In this document: piece by piece, positions 1 through 5,775 of the stretch | Position numbering within the stretch: the stretch's first letter is position 1 | How the letters are laid out: the number at the start of each line of letters is the position of its first letter | Source of the DNA: Verrucomicrobiota bacterium | GTDB lineage: Bacteria; Verrucomicrobiota; Kiritimatiellia; Kiritimatiellales; Tichowtungiaceae | DNA: 5,775 nucleotides | Direction: 5' to 3' | NCBI GenBank assembly: GCA_020853375.1 | Contig: JADYZA010000149.1 | Coordinates: forward strand, 1-5,775 | The notes under the pieces: model-generated | Told to the model about the DNA's origin: nothing | Databases searched by the model: none | Seen by the model: the letters and a program-made list of their open reading frames with translations, nothing else | Translations under genes and position numbers: made by a program

Positions 1-549
1 GGGATTTCAATGGGCACCAGTCTTGCCGCCGGTTATGTGACTCCGCAAGGAACGATCACATCGTGGTTGAACGAGCTGGCTTTTGTTCCGATCGATTATC
101 GCGATAACGGACCGGTAGACGAGTGGTCGGGCGATTCCGGGTGCGGGGTGCAGTTTTTTTCCCAGCAGGGCGTGGCGCGGCTTGCCGCGTTGGCAGGCGT
201 CCGGTTTCCGGAAAAAACGGCGTTTGCTGAACAGCTGATCGAAATACAGCGACTCATGGATGCGGGTGATTCCCGCGCACGGGATATTTATGAAACCATT
301 GGCATCTGCTTTGGCTATGCCATTGCGCACTACGCGACATTTTACCAGTTTCGAAATCTGTTAATCCTCGGACGCGTTACGAGCGGGGCGGGCGGACAGG
401 TGATTATTGAAAAAGCCGAACAGGTGTTAAACGCGGAATTTCCGGAGCTGGCCTCAACCGTTAAAATCAGCATGCCGGACGAAAAAATGAAGCGGCACGG
501 ACAAGCCGTTGCCGCAGCCAGTCTTCCAATGATCGGAGGGAAAAAATGA
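1..549 (+). CDS. ROK-like (hexokinase/actin-fold) sugar kinase-family protein, C-terminal part, 5' truncated
   Basis: The frame is open from the first base, so the gene starts upstream; 182 residues are visible before the TGA. The visible ATG at base 10 has no ribosome binding site and lies inside a conserved stretch (GISMGTSLAAGY), which resembles the glycine-rich phosphate-binding turn in the middle of ROK proteins, so it is not the start. The later segment, visible residues 104-131 (GYAIAHYATFYQFRNLLILG then GRVTSGAG), resembles the ROK C-terminal helix followed by a strand and nucleotide-binding loop. A GDSGCG motif (residues 44-49) sits where many ROK proteins carry the zinc motif CxCGxxGCxE, but only one cysteine remains. 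By family this would be a cytoplasmic ATP-dependent sugar kinase. Being coupled to a deacetylase and nagB suggests GlcNAc or a related amino sugar as substrate, which is inference. A non-catalytic or regulatory ROK relative is possible because the N-terminal half is not visible. Confidence 0.72.
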   Translation, partial: GISMGTSLAAGYVTPQGTITSWLNELAFVPIDYRDNGPVDEWSGDSGCGVQFFSQQGVARLAALAGVRFPEKTAFAEQLIEIQRLMDAGDSRARDIYETIGICFGYAIAHYATFYQFRNLLILGRVTSGAGGQVIIEKAEQVLNAEFPELASTVKISMPDEKMKRHGQAVAAASLPMIGGKK

Positions 550-1364
550 ATCCATATCTCCCGTTTGTAGAATCCATTCAGGCCGGTATCAAAAAGGCCA
601 AGGGCATCACGGCAGTTGGGAAAACCGCACCGATTGAATCGAATCAGAAAATTCTGCTGTTTTCACCGCACCCGGATGACGAATGTATCACCGGGCTTCT
701 TCCGCTTCGCCTGATGCGCGAAGGCAATATACAGATTATCAACGTGCCGGTGACCTACGGGAGCAATCCGGCGAGGCAGGCTGGGCGGGCTGAGGAGCTT
801 AAAAACGCTTGTGATTATTTGGGGTGGTCTGTATTCCAGCGTTCGGAAAATACCAGCTCGCTCCGGCGCGATCCGTTCCAATCTCTGGAAAAATCCGAGG
901 TGGTCGACCTTCTCGAAAAGATTCAGCCGGTTGCCATTTTCATTCCGCATTCCGGAGATTGGAACTCACGCCATGTTTCCACTCATTTCATGGTGATGGA
1001 TGCGTTGCAGGCGATGCCGGCCAGCTTTTCCTGTACCGTGATCGAAACCGAATTCTGGGGCGCGATGGATGACCCCAATTTGCTGGTGGAAGGAGATGCT
1101 CAAAGCGTGGCCGATCTATTGGCGGCTCTTTCGCAGCACGTGGGCGAAGTCGGGCGCAATCCGTATCATTTGTTGCTTCCAGCCTGGATGCAGGACAATG
1201 TACGGCGCGGAGGCGAGCTTGTCGGCGGACAGGGCTGTGCCGCACCGGACTTTTCGTTTGCAACGCTCTACCGCGTGAGAAAGTGGCGGAATAGAAAGCT
1301 TTTCCAAAGTTTGGAACGAGGACATATCCTATCCATGAGCAACAACCTAAAGAAGGTCATCTAA
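546..1364 (+). CDS. PIG-L/LmbE-family zinc-dependent N-deacetylase, probably acting on GlcNAc or GlcNAc-6-phosphate
   Basis: The 272-residue protein carries the PIG-L hallmark HPDDE at residues 42-46 after a hydrophobic strand (ILLFSP). A second histidine cluster, HVSTH at 143-147, is preceded by IPHSGDWN (133-140). In characterised members such as MshB, the first motif supplies a His and an Asp zinc ligand plus the catalytic Asp, and the second supplies the third ligand; here these would be H42, D45, H147 and D44. No signal peptide or membrane segment is visible, so it should act in the cytoplasm. The start overlaps the upstream stop as ATGA and has a strong GGAGG five to six bases before it (535-539). 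The stop overlaps the nagB start. Family substrates are N-acetylglucosaminyl compounds. Some Bacteroidetes proteins fuse NagB to a PIG-L domain, which supports a joint role here: deacetylating GlcNAc or its 6-phosphate to feed NagB. The exact substrate is inferred. Confidence 0.88.
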   Translation: MNPYLPFVESIQAGIKKAKGITAVGKTAPIESNQKILLFSPHPDDECITGLLPLRLMREGNIQIINVPVTYGSNPARQAGRAEELKNACDYLGWSVFQRSENTSSLRRDPFQSLEKSEVVDLLEKIQPVAIFIPHSGDWNSRHVSTHFMVMDALQAMPASFSCTVIETEFWGAMDDPNLLVEGDAQSVADLLAALSQHVGEVGRNPYHLLLPAWMQDNVRRGGELVGGQGCAAPDFSFATLYRVRKWRNRKLFQSLERGHILSMSNNLKKVI

Positions 1365-2152
1365 TGGAAATTATAATCAAAAGAGATGCTTTGTCCGGCA
1401 GTCAGGCCGCCGCCCGCGTTATTGCTCGGCTGGTGCGTGAAAAACCGACCGCAGTGATTGGTCTGGCAACCGGCAGTACGCCCTTGATGCTTTATAATGA
1501 GCTGATCCGCATGCACCGAGAAGAAGGGCTGGATTTCAGCCGCGTAACCACCTTCAATCTCGACGAGTATGTCGGTCTGCCGCCCGATCATGCGCAGTCC
1601 TATCATCGCTTCATGTGGGACAATCTGTTCAGGCATATAAATATTGTTCCTGAAAACGCCAACATTCCCGACGGGATGGCTAAAAATATTCCCGCCTTTT
1701 GCGCCGTCTATGAGCAGGCGATCGTACGGGCAGGCGGAATCGATTTGCAGGTTCTTGGTATTGGATCCGACGGACACGTCGGGTTTAACGAACCGACTTC
1801 ATCATTCGCCTCGCGCACACGGATTAAAACGCTGACTCGTCAGACGGTTGCCGATAATGCCCGATTTTTTGGTGGAGATGAGGCGAAGGTGCCGCACCAC
1901 TGCATCACCATGGGAATCGGAACCATCATGGATGCGCGTATGAATCTCATGCTTGCCTTTGGCGAAAATAAGGCTGAAGCGGTCGCCGCCACCGTCGAAG
2001 GTCCGGTGGCCTCCATCATGCCTGCCTCTATTTTACAGCATCACCCAGCGGCCAAGCTGTTTATCGACGAGGCTGCAGCCTCCAGGCTTAAGCTGACCGA
2101 CTATTACCGCTGGGTGTACGACGGTAAGCCGAGCTGGCAGAAAGACGCCTGA
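1364..2152 (+). CDS. nagB: Glucosamine-6-phosphate deaminase (isomerising)
   Basis: NagB converts glucosamine-6-phosphate to fructose-6-phosphate and ammonia, the step that delivers amino sugars to glycolysis. The 262 residues match the usual length (266 in E. coli) and fold order. Visible motifs are the phosphate-binding LATGSTP (34-40), FNLDEYVGLP (64-73) and GIGSDGHVGFNEP (132-144). Catalytic residues equivalent to E. coli D72, D141, H143 and E148 are present as D67, D136, H138 and E143. The segment SSFASRTRIKTLT (146-158) keeps S146, S147, R153 and K155, equivalent to residues of the E. coli allosteric GlcNAc-6-phosphate site, so allosteric activation is possible. The start at the TAATG overlap has an AGAAGG seven bases upstream (1351-1356). 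It appears to be the last gene of the amino-sugar set; no convincing terminator follows it. Confidence 0.97.
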   Translation: MEIIIKRDALSGSQAAARVIARLVREKPTAVIGLATGSTPLMLYNELIRMHREEGLDFSRVTTFNLDEYVGLPPDHAQSYHRFMWDNLFRHINIVPENANIPDGMAKNIPAFCAVYEQAIVRAGGIDLQVLGIGSDGHVGFNEPTSSFASRTRIKTLTRQTVADNARFFGGDEAKVPHHCITMGIGTIMDARMNLMLAFGENKAEAVAATVEGPVASIMPASILQHHPAAKLFIDEAAASRLKLTDYYRWVYDGKPSWQKDA

Positions 2153-2257
2153 CGAAGGCTTCCGTATCTCTGCCAAGCGTTCCGTTATGCGGCCCATAAA
2201 GGTTTTGTTTTTACGCCGCAGTTGAAAACAGTTTGAGGCGATGTTTTTGCTTGATAA

Positions 2258-2270
2258 TTTTGTCGCAAAA
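2258..2270. repeat. Short perfect inverted repeat, candidate operator
   Basis: TTTTG (2258-2262) and CAAAA (2266-2270) are perfect complements around a TCG centre. It directly abuts the GATAAT candidate -10 at 2253-2258, sharing its last base, so a bound repressor could block transcription. The match is short enough to occur by chance in an AT-rich leader. No specific regulator family is claimed. Confidence 0.3.
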
Positions 2271-2276
2271 CTTTTA

Positions 2277-2292
2277 TCTCAAACAATTGAGA
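2277..2292. repeat. Perfect 6-bp inverted repeat with 4-base centre in the leader
   Basis: TCTCAA (2277-2282) and TTGAGA (2287-2292) pair around ACAA. Pairing resumes weakly beyond one mismatch (TTTT against GAAA). It could be an operator or a small hairpin near the 5' end of the kinase transcript. It lacks a GC-rich stem and T-tract on the + strand, so it is not a terminator for the upstream genes. Confidence 0.3.
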
Positions 2293-2303
2293 AGAAAAAA
2301 CGT

Positions 2304-2341
2304 GATCCGCCAACGCAAGAGGAACTTGTGCGCAACGGATC
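2304..2341 (+). promoter_or_regulatory. Nested stem-loop in the 5' leader of the kinase gene
   Basis: An outer stem GATCCG/CGGATC (2304-2309 with 2336-2341) encloses an internal loop and an inner stem CGCAAG/CTTGTG (2314-2319 with 2325-2330, one G-U pair) closed by the loop AGGAA. It ends 21 bases before the GGAG ribosome binding site. This could be a leader structure affecting stability or translation, or part of an operator. It does not match a riboswitch class that I recognise. Confidence 0.35.
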
Positions 2342-2362
2342 GAGTGTTAACCCCCTGTTTAT

Positions 2363-2366
2363 GGAG
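2363..2366 (+). promoter_or_regulatory. Ribosome binding site deciding the kinase start
   Basis: GGAG lies six bases before the ATG at 2373. It favours that start over the in-frame ATG at 2241, whose purine run is only two bases away. Confidence 0.75.
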
Positions 2367-2372
2367 CAAAAA

Positions 2373-3446
2373 ATGAGTAAGACAGAATCAAAAAAATATT
2401 CCCTGCTTGTTGTAACGAGCATGGGCGTTCGGCTAACCCCGGTTAATTCACAACCCTTCCACTGCAGCGACACCTTTAAAATGCAGGCGACCAGTGCGGA
2501 AAGCAATGTCGCCAGCGTGGCGTCTTATCTCGGATTGCCGGTCAAGGTTTTGACCGCGTTCGTCAAGGGAAGCCCGGTTTCGCACTTCATCAAAGATAAT
2601 CTCAGAAGCCGCCGGATGGACTTTGAAGGTCCTGAGTTTGATCAGGGCACCCCGTGGGGCTACCGCCATCAAATCAACATGGCGGACAGCGGATGGGGAA
2701 CCCGCGGACCGCGGGTTCACAACGACCGGGCTGGCGAAGTTGGTTGCGAACTCAGCGCGGACGATTTTGATCTCGACCGGATTTTTGCCAAAGACGGTGT
2801 CCAGATCGTGCATCTTTCGGGTCTGATTGCGGCTCTGTCACCCAAAACCAGCCAGCTCTGTCTGGATATTGCCCGTATCGCCAAAGCAAACGGTTCGTTA
2901 ATTTCGTTCGACCTGAACCACCGGGCCAGCTTCTGGAAGGGGCGGGAAAAGGAACTCGCCGCCGCGTTCGCCGAAATCGCTTCTCTCAGTGACATTCTGA
3001 TCGGCAACGAAGAGGACTTCCAGCTTTGCCTCGGCATTGAAGGTCCGGAGTCGGGCGGTAAAGGTCTGGATGCAAAAATCGACGGGTTCAAAGAGATGAT
3101 CGGTCGCGTTCAAGCGGCCTACCCGAACGCCAGCTATTTCGGCACAACACTTCGCGAAGTAATTTCCGCCAACAGCCATATGTGGGGCGCGCTGGTCACC
3201 GACGGCAAGGAGTGGGAAATTATCATGCCGCGTGAAATCGGTGTGATGGATCGAATCGGCGGCGGCGACGGTTTTGTCGGCGGGCTTCTCTATGGAATTC
3301 TCAAAGGCTGGGATGTCAAAAAATGCGCCCGGTTCGGCTGGGCCAGTGGAGCGCTTGCCGCGACGATGCTGACTGACTACGCTCAGCCCGCTGACGAAGA
3401 TCAGCTTTGGAGTATTTGGAATGGCAACGCACGAGTTAAACGATAA
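2373..3446 (+). CDS. PfkB-family carbohydrate kinase, similar to 2-keto-3-deoxygluconate kinase
   Basis: With the start at 2373 the protein has 357 residues, longer than the usual 300-340 of KDG kinases. The second PfkB signature is clear: DRIGGGDGF (293-301), with D299 as the expected catalytic base and the adjacent glycines forming the anion hole. FDLNHR (179-184) and LIGNEED (209-215) are typical of KdgK-like members, as is NDRAGE (117-122). The N-terminal signature is unusual: the strand usually reading GE-x-M-x-R is TSMGVRLTP (15-23), and the GG-A-x-x-N motif is TSAESNVA (40-47), lacking the glycine pair. About 20 extra residues sit at 224-245. The family transfers phosphate from ATP to a sugar or sugar acid in the cytoplasm. 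The substrate cannot be read from sequence; KDG, gluconate or a related acid fits the company of gnd and larA. gnd starts 25 bases after its stop, so the two are probably co-transcribed. Confidence 0.85.
   Translation: MSKTESKKYSLLVVTSMGVRLTPVNSQPFHCSDTFKMQATSAESNVASVASYLGLPVKVLTAFVKGSPVSHFIKDNLRSRRMDFEGPEFDQGTPWGYRHQINMADSGWGTRGPRVHNDRAGEVGCELSADDFDLDRIFAKDGVQIVHLSGLIAALSPKTSQLCLDIARIAKANGSLISFDLNHRASFWKGREKELAAAFAEIASLSDILIGNEEDFQLCLGIEGPESGGKGLDAKIDGFKEMIGRVQAAYPNASYFGTTLREVISANSHMWGALVTDGKEWEIIMPREIGVMDRIGGGDGFVGGLLYGILKGWDVKKCARFGWASGALAATMLTDYAQPADEDQLWSIWNGNARVKR
2663..2718. repeat. Pair of strong inverted repeats inside the kinase gene
   Basis: CCGCCAT (2663-2669) pairs perfectly with ATGGCGG (2679-2685) around a nine-base loop. 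Thirteen bases on, GAACCCGCGG (2698-2707) is mirrored perfectly by CCGCGGGTTC (2709-2718) around a single A, a 21-base palindrome. As RNA the second would fold as a nine-pair, mostly GC stem with a three-base loop. They code for residues 97-116, around the conserved DRAG region, so the protein sequence looks intact. Function, if any, is unknown. Confidence 0.6.
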
Positions 3447-3455
3447 CAGGGAAAA

Positions 3456-3461
3456 AAGGAG
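3456..3461 (+). promoter_or_regulatory. Ribosome binding site deciding the gnd start
   Basis: AAGGAG lies ten bases before the ATG at 3472. An alternative in-frame ATG at 3421 would add 17 residues and overlap the kinase gene, and it lies where 6-phosphogluconate dehydrogenases have no sequence. The protein from 3472 aligns with the family from its first strand. Confidence 0.7.
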
Positions 3462-3471
3462 TTCTGATAAA

Positions 3472-4920
3472 ATGAAAGCAGATATTGGATTGATTGGGCT
3501 GGCGGTGATGGGCGAGAACCTCGTCCTCAACATGGAGAGCAAAGGATTCACTGTGGCGGTGTTTAACCGCACGGTTGAAAAAGTCGACGCATTTATCGCC
3601 GGTCGCGGCGCAGGCAAAAAATTTATTGGCGCGCACAGCATCAAAGAGTTTTGCGCCAGCCTCGAACGTCCTCGTAAAGTGATGATGCTCGTCAAAGCCG
3701 GTAAAGCCGTAGACGACTTTATCGAACAGGTTCTTCCGTTTCTTGAGCCGGGCGACATCATCATCGACGGCGGCAATTCCCATTTCCCAGACACCATCCG
3801 TCGTGCGAAATATGTCGAAAGCAAGGGTCTGCTGTTCATCGGTACCGGCGTTTCCGGCGGTGAAGAAGGCGCGTTGCTCGGCCCGTCGATCATGCCCGGC
3901 GGCTCTACCGCCGCATGGCCGGCCGTGAAGCCGATCTTCCAGAAAATTTCCGCGCATACCGAAGCCGGCGAACCTTGCTGCGAGTGGGTCGGCGAAAACG
4001 GCGCAGGCCATTTCGTCAAAATGGTGCACAACGGCATCGAGTACGGCGACATGCAGATGATCTGCGAAACGTACCAGATGATGAAGGAAGGTCTCGGCCT
4101 CTCGAACGAAGAGATGCATAAAGTGCTGAAAGACTGGAATGAAGGCGAACTCGATTCCTATCTCATCGAAATCACCCGCGACATTCTCGGCTACAAGACC
4201 GACAAGGGCGAAGCGGTCATTGATCAGATTCTCGACACCGCCGGACAGAAGGGCACTGGAAAATGGACCGCGGTTTCCGCACTTGATCTCGGCCAGCCGC
4301 TGACGCTGATTGGCGAAGCGGTTTTTGCCCGCTGCCTCTCCGCGCTCAAAGACGAACGCGTTGAAGCCGCAAAAACGCTCAAAGGTCCCGGCGTGAAATT
4401 CTCCGGCGATAAAGCTGCGTTGCTCGAAGATCTTCGCCAGGCTCTGTACGCCTCCAAGATTGTTTCGTATGCGCAGGGCTATCAGCTCATGCGCGAAGCA
4501 GCCAAAGAGTACGGCTGGAAGCTCAACAACGGCGGTATCGCGCTGATGTGGCGCGGCGGTTGCATCATCCGCTCGGTATTCCTCGGCAAAATCAAAGAGG
4601 CCTTTGATGCGAACCCCGACCTCGTCAACCTGCTGCTGGCGCCGTTCTTCACCAAAGCGGTGGACAACGCGCAGGCCGCATGGCGCCGCGTGATCATCAA
4701 GTCGGTCGAGCTGGGCATTCCAATGCCTGCAATCGGCGCAGCGCTGGCTTATTACGACGGATACCGTGCTGCTCGTCTGCCGGCCAACCTGCTGCAGGCT
4801 CAGCGCGACTATTTCGGCGCGCACACCTACGAGCGGCTTGATAAACCGCGCGGACAGTTCTTCCATACTAACTGGACCGGACGTGGCGGCGATACCGCAG
4901 CCTCGACCTATATTGTCTAA
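3472..4920 (+). CDS. gnd: 6-phosphogluconate dehydrogenase, NADP-type, decarboxylating (long form)
   Basis: Gnd oxidatively decarboxylates 6-phosphogluconate to ribulose-5-phosphate, CO2 and NADPH. The 482-residue protein is of the long form shared with E. coli and animals (468-483). It begins with the Rossmann loop GLAVMGENL (9-17), then NRT at 32-34, whose arginine marks NADP preference. IIDGGNS (97-103), GVSGGEEGA (126-134) and GAGHFVKMVHNGIEYGD (177-193) form the active site. Residues fall exactly at sheep-enzyme positions: N102, S128, catalytic K183, H186, N187 and E190. The helical second domain (TAGQKGTGKW and onward) and the C-terminal tail HTNWTGRGG are intact. The kinase gene lies 25 bases upstream and a strong terminator follows. 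No zwf or pgl gene is in the window, so the 6-phosphogluconate may come from gluconate phosphorylation rather than from glucose-6-phosphate; that is inference. Confidence 0.98.
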   Translation: MKADIGLIGLAVMGENLVLNMESKGFTVAVFNRTVEKVDAFIAGRGAGKKFIGAHSIKEFCASLERPRKVMMLVKAGKAVDDFIEQVLPFLEPGDIIIDGGNSHFPDTIRRAKYVESKGLLFIGTGVSGGEEGALLGPSIMPGGSTAAWPAVKPIFQKISAHTEAGEPCCEWVGENGAGHFVKMVHNGIEYGDMQMICETYQMMKEGLGLSNEEMHKVLKDWNEGELDSYLIEITRDILGYKTDKGEAVIDQILDTAGQKGTGKWTAVSALDLGQPLTLIGEAVFARCLSALKDERVEAAKTLKGPGVKFSGDKAALLEDLRQALYASKIVSYAQGYQLMREAAKEYGWKLNNGGIALMWRGGCIIRSVFLGKIKEAFDANPDLVNLLLAPFFTKAVDNAQAAWRRVIIKSVELGIPMPAIGAALAYYDGYRAARLPANLLQAQRDYFGAHTYERLDKPRGQFFHTNWTGRGGDTAASTYIV

Positions 4921-4944
4921 TTAGAACAAGGCTGGAATGGACAG

Positions 4945-4976
4945 AAGCCTTCCCGCCACGGCGGGAAGGCTTTTTT
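4945..4976 (+). terminator. Rho-independent terminator after gnd
   Basis: A perfect 12-pair stem (4945-4956 with 4961-4972, AAGCCTTCCCGC against its complement) closes a CACG loop and runs into six T residues (4971-4976). It begins 24 bases after the gnd stop. Because the next gene starts at 5001, it could also act as an attenuator for that gene. Confidence 0.93.
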
Positions 4977-5000
4977 AACAACTGTAATTTGGAGATAAAA

Positions 5001-5775
5001 ATGATCAGTCGGTTTGGCGAAAAGGTTTCGATTTCTCGGGATGAGTTGCGTGCACTGGTTGCCCAGACATTGGAAAACTGCGCGGCGAAATGTTCCACTC
5101 CTTGGAAGAAGGTTCTCGTGTTGCCGCCGGATCATACCCGCCTGAATTCGCAAGCGGGACCGATTACCGCCATTGCCTACGAGTTGCTGAAAGAAAGCGG
5201 CGTGCAGGTTGATATTCTTCCAACCCTTGGAACGCACAATCCAATGACGGAGAAGCAACTCCGCATGATGTTTGGCGAAACGATTCCTCTCGATGCGTTT
5301 AAGGTGCACGACTGGCGCAACGGGATTGTTCGTAAAGGGGAGATTCCCGGGAAAATGCTGGCGGAGCTTTCCGGCGGTAAAGTGAATTACAGCGTCGGCG
5401 TGGAAGTGAATAAAATCCTGTTCGACGGCTACGACCTGATTCTGTCCATCGGACAAGTGGTTCCTCATGAAGTGGTTGGCATGGCCAATTACACCAAGAA
5501 CATTGTCGTCGGCGCGGGTGGGTCAGACATCATCAATAAGTCGCATTTTCTGGGCGCGGTTTGCAACATGGAGAGCATTCTTGGACGCACCGACACGCCG
5601 GTACGCAGACTGTTCAATTGCGCTGTGGATACATTCTTGAGCGATCTGCCGATCACGTATATCCTGACGGTCATGGAGCAGGACTATGAGGCTGGCAAAA
5701 TGCACATGCGCGGATTTTACGCCGGAGACGATATTCGGGTGTATAGCGAGGCATGCGAGCTGGCGCGCAAGGTGA
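5001..5775 (+). CDS. LarA-family nickel-pincer-dependent hydroxyacid racemase/epimerase, 3' truncated
   Basis: The frame stays open from ATG 5001 to the window edge, giving 258 residues of an expected 410-450. GGAG (4991-4994) lies six bases before the start. LarA (DUF2088) hallmarks appear in order: PPDHTR (42-47), LGTHNPMTEKQL (76-87), VVPHEVVGMANYTKN (153-167) and KSHFLG (180-185). H79, H156, K166 and H182 correspond to L. plantarum LarA H108, H174, K184 and H200; the lysine binds the nickel-pincer nucleotide cofactor covalently and the histidines serve as nickel ligand or catalytic acid/base. These enzymes invert the alpha carbon of 2-hydroxyacids by hydride transfer. Substrates in the superfamily include lactate, malate and D-gluconate; the position next to gnd suggests a sugar acid here, which is inference. 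No larB, larC or larE cofactor genes are seen in the window. It has no signal peptide and is expected in the cytoplasm. Confidence 0.88.
   Translation, partial: MISRFGEKVSISRDELRALVAQTLENCAAKCSTPWKKVLVLPPDHTRLNSQAGPITAIAYELLKESGVQVDILPTLGTHNPMTEKQLRMMFGETIPLDAFKVHDWRNGIVRKGEIPGKMLAELSGGKVNYSVGVEVNKILFDGYDLILSIGQVVPHEVVGMANYTKNIVVGAGGSDIINKSHFLGAVCNMESILGRTDTPVRRLFNCAVDTFLSDLPITYILTVMEQDYEAGKMHMRGFYAGDDIRVYSEACELARKV

Larger units (their letters stand above)
2153..2372 (+). promoter_or_regulatory. Non-coding leader between nagB and the PfkB kinase gene, with candidate promoter and operator elements
   Basis: No gene is supported in these 220 bases. The centre (about 2210-2300) is AT-rich compared with the flanking genes. 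A GATAAT at 2253-2258 matches a -10 hexamer in five of six positions, but no good -35 lies at the right distance, so the promoter is only a candidate. Three inverted repeats follow and are listed separately. An ATG at 2241 is in frame with the kinase, but its GAGG is only two bases away, and the 44 extra residues look nothing like a PfkB N-terminus, so I treat this stretch as leader. No intrinsic terminator for the nagB unit is recognisable. Confidence 0.45.

Noticed and set aside
2150..2215. Possible terminator after nagB
   Set aside because: Only stems of three to four pairs (for example GCCT/AGGC around the stop codon) were found, and none is followed directly by a T-tract.
2241..2372. 44-residue N-terminal extension of the kinase from ATG 2241
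   Set aside because: Its GAGG is only two bases from the ATG, the residues do not resemble a PfkB N-terminus, and the ATG at 2373 has a well-spaced GGAG.
2434..2445. Small palindrome TAACC-CC-GGTTA near the 5' end of the kinase gene
   Set aside because: The arms are five bases with a two-base centre inside coding sequence, which is easily expected by chance.
2898..4052. 384-codon open frame on the minus strand spanning the kinase and gnd
   Set aside because: It crosses two well-supported + strand genes and their gap, is rich in Ser, Pro and Arg as shadow frames usually are, and shows no family motif.
3436..4866. 476-codon open frame on the minus strand opposite gnd
   Set aside because: It is the mirror of gnd, whose codon bias leaves few stops on the opposite strand. 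The translation shows no recognisable motif, and the + strand gene is certain from its catalytic residues.
4917..5468. 183-codon minus-strand open frame over the terminator and larA start
   Set aside because: It overlaps clear LarA motifs on the + strand and a terminator, and shows no recognisable protein features.

Overview
The window (GC-moderate, densely packed, every gene on the + strand) is a carbohydrate-catabolism segment of a heterotrophic bacterium. I cannot assign a taxon firmly. The mix of a PIG-L deacetylase beside NagB, a KDG-kinase-like PfkB protein, a long-form Gnd and a LarA homologue would suit a polysaccharide degrader of the PVC superphylum (Kiritimatiellota, Lentisphaerota or Verrucomicrobiota), but this is a low-confidence guess from gene content only. 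No mobile element, CRISPR array, tRNA or rRNA gene was seen.

Left part (1-2152): three tightly coupled genes for amino-sugar use. They are the C-terminal part of a ROK/hexokinase-fold kinase-like protein, a PIG-L/LmbE zinc deacetylase and glucosamine-6-phosphate deaminase NagB. Start and stop codons overlap at both junctions (ATGA and TAATG), so the three are almost certainly co-translated. The most economical reading is phosphorylation of GlcNAc, removal of the acetyl group by the PIG-L enzyme in place of the usual NagA, then NagB conversion to fructose-6-phosphate and ammonia.

Middle (2153-2372): a 220-base non-coding leader, AT-rich in its central part, with several inverted repeats. It probably separates two transcription units. 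A PfkB-family kinase resembling 2-keto-3-deoxygluconate kinase (2373-3446) and 6-phosphogluconate dehydrogenase Gnd (3472-4920) follow as a two-gene unit.

Right part (4921-5775): a strong intrinsic terminator after gnd, then, only 24 bases beyond its T-tract, the start of a LarA-family (nickel-pincer-dependent racemase/epimerase) gene that runs off the window. There is little room for a promoter between them, so larA may be expressed by read-through. Because one known activity in the LarA superfamily is D-gluconate 2-epimerization, a sugar-acid role (gluconate/mannonate) linked to the kinase and Gnd is an attractive but unproven hypothesis. The set as a whole feeds amino sugars to fructose-6-phosphate and sugar acids to the pentose-phosphate pathway.
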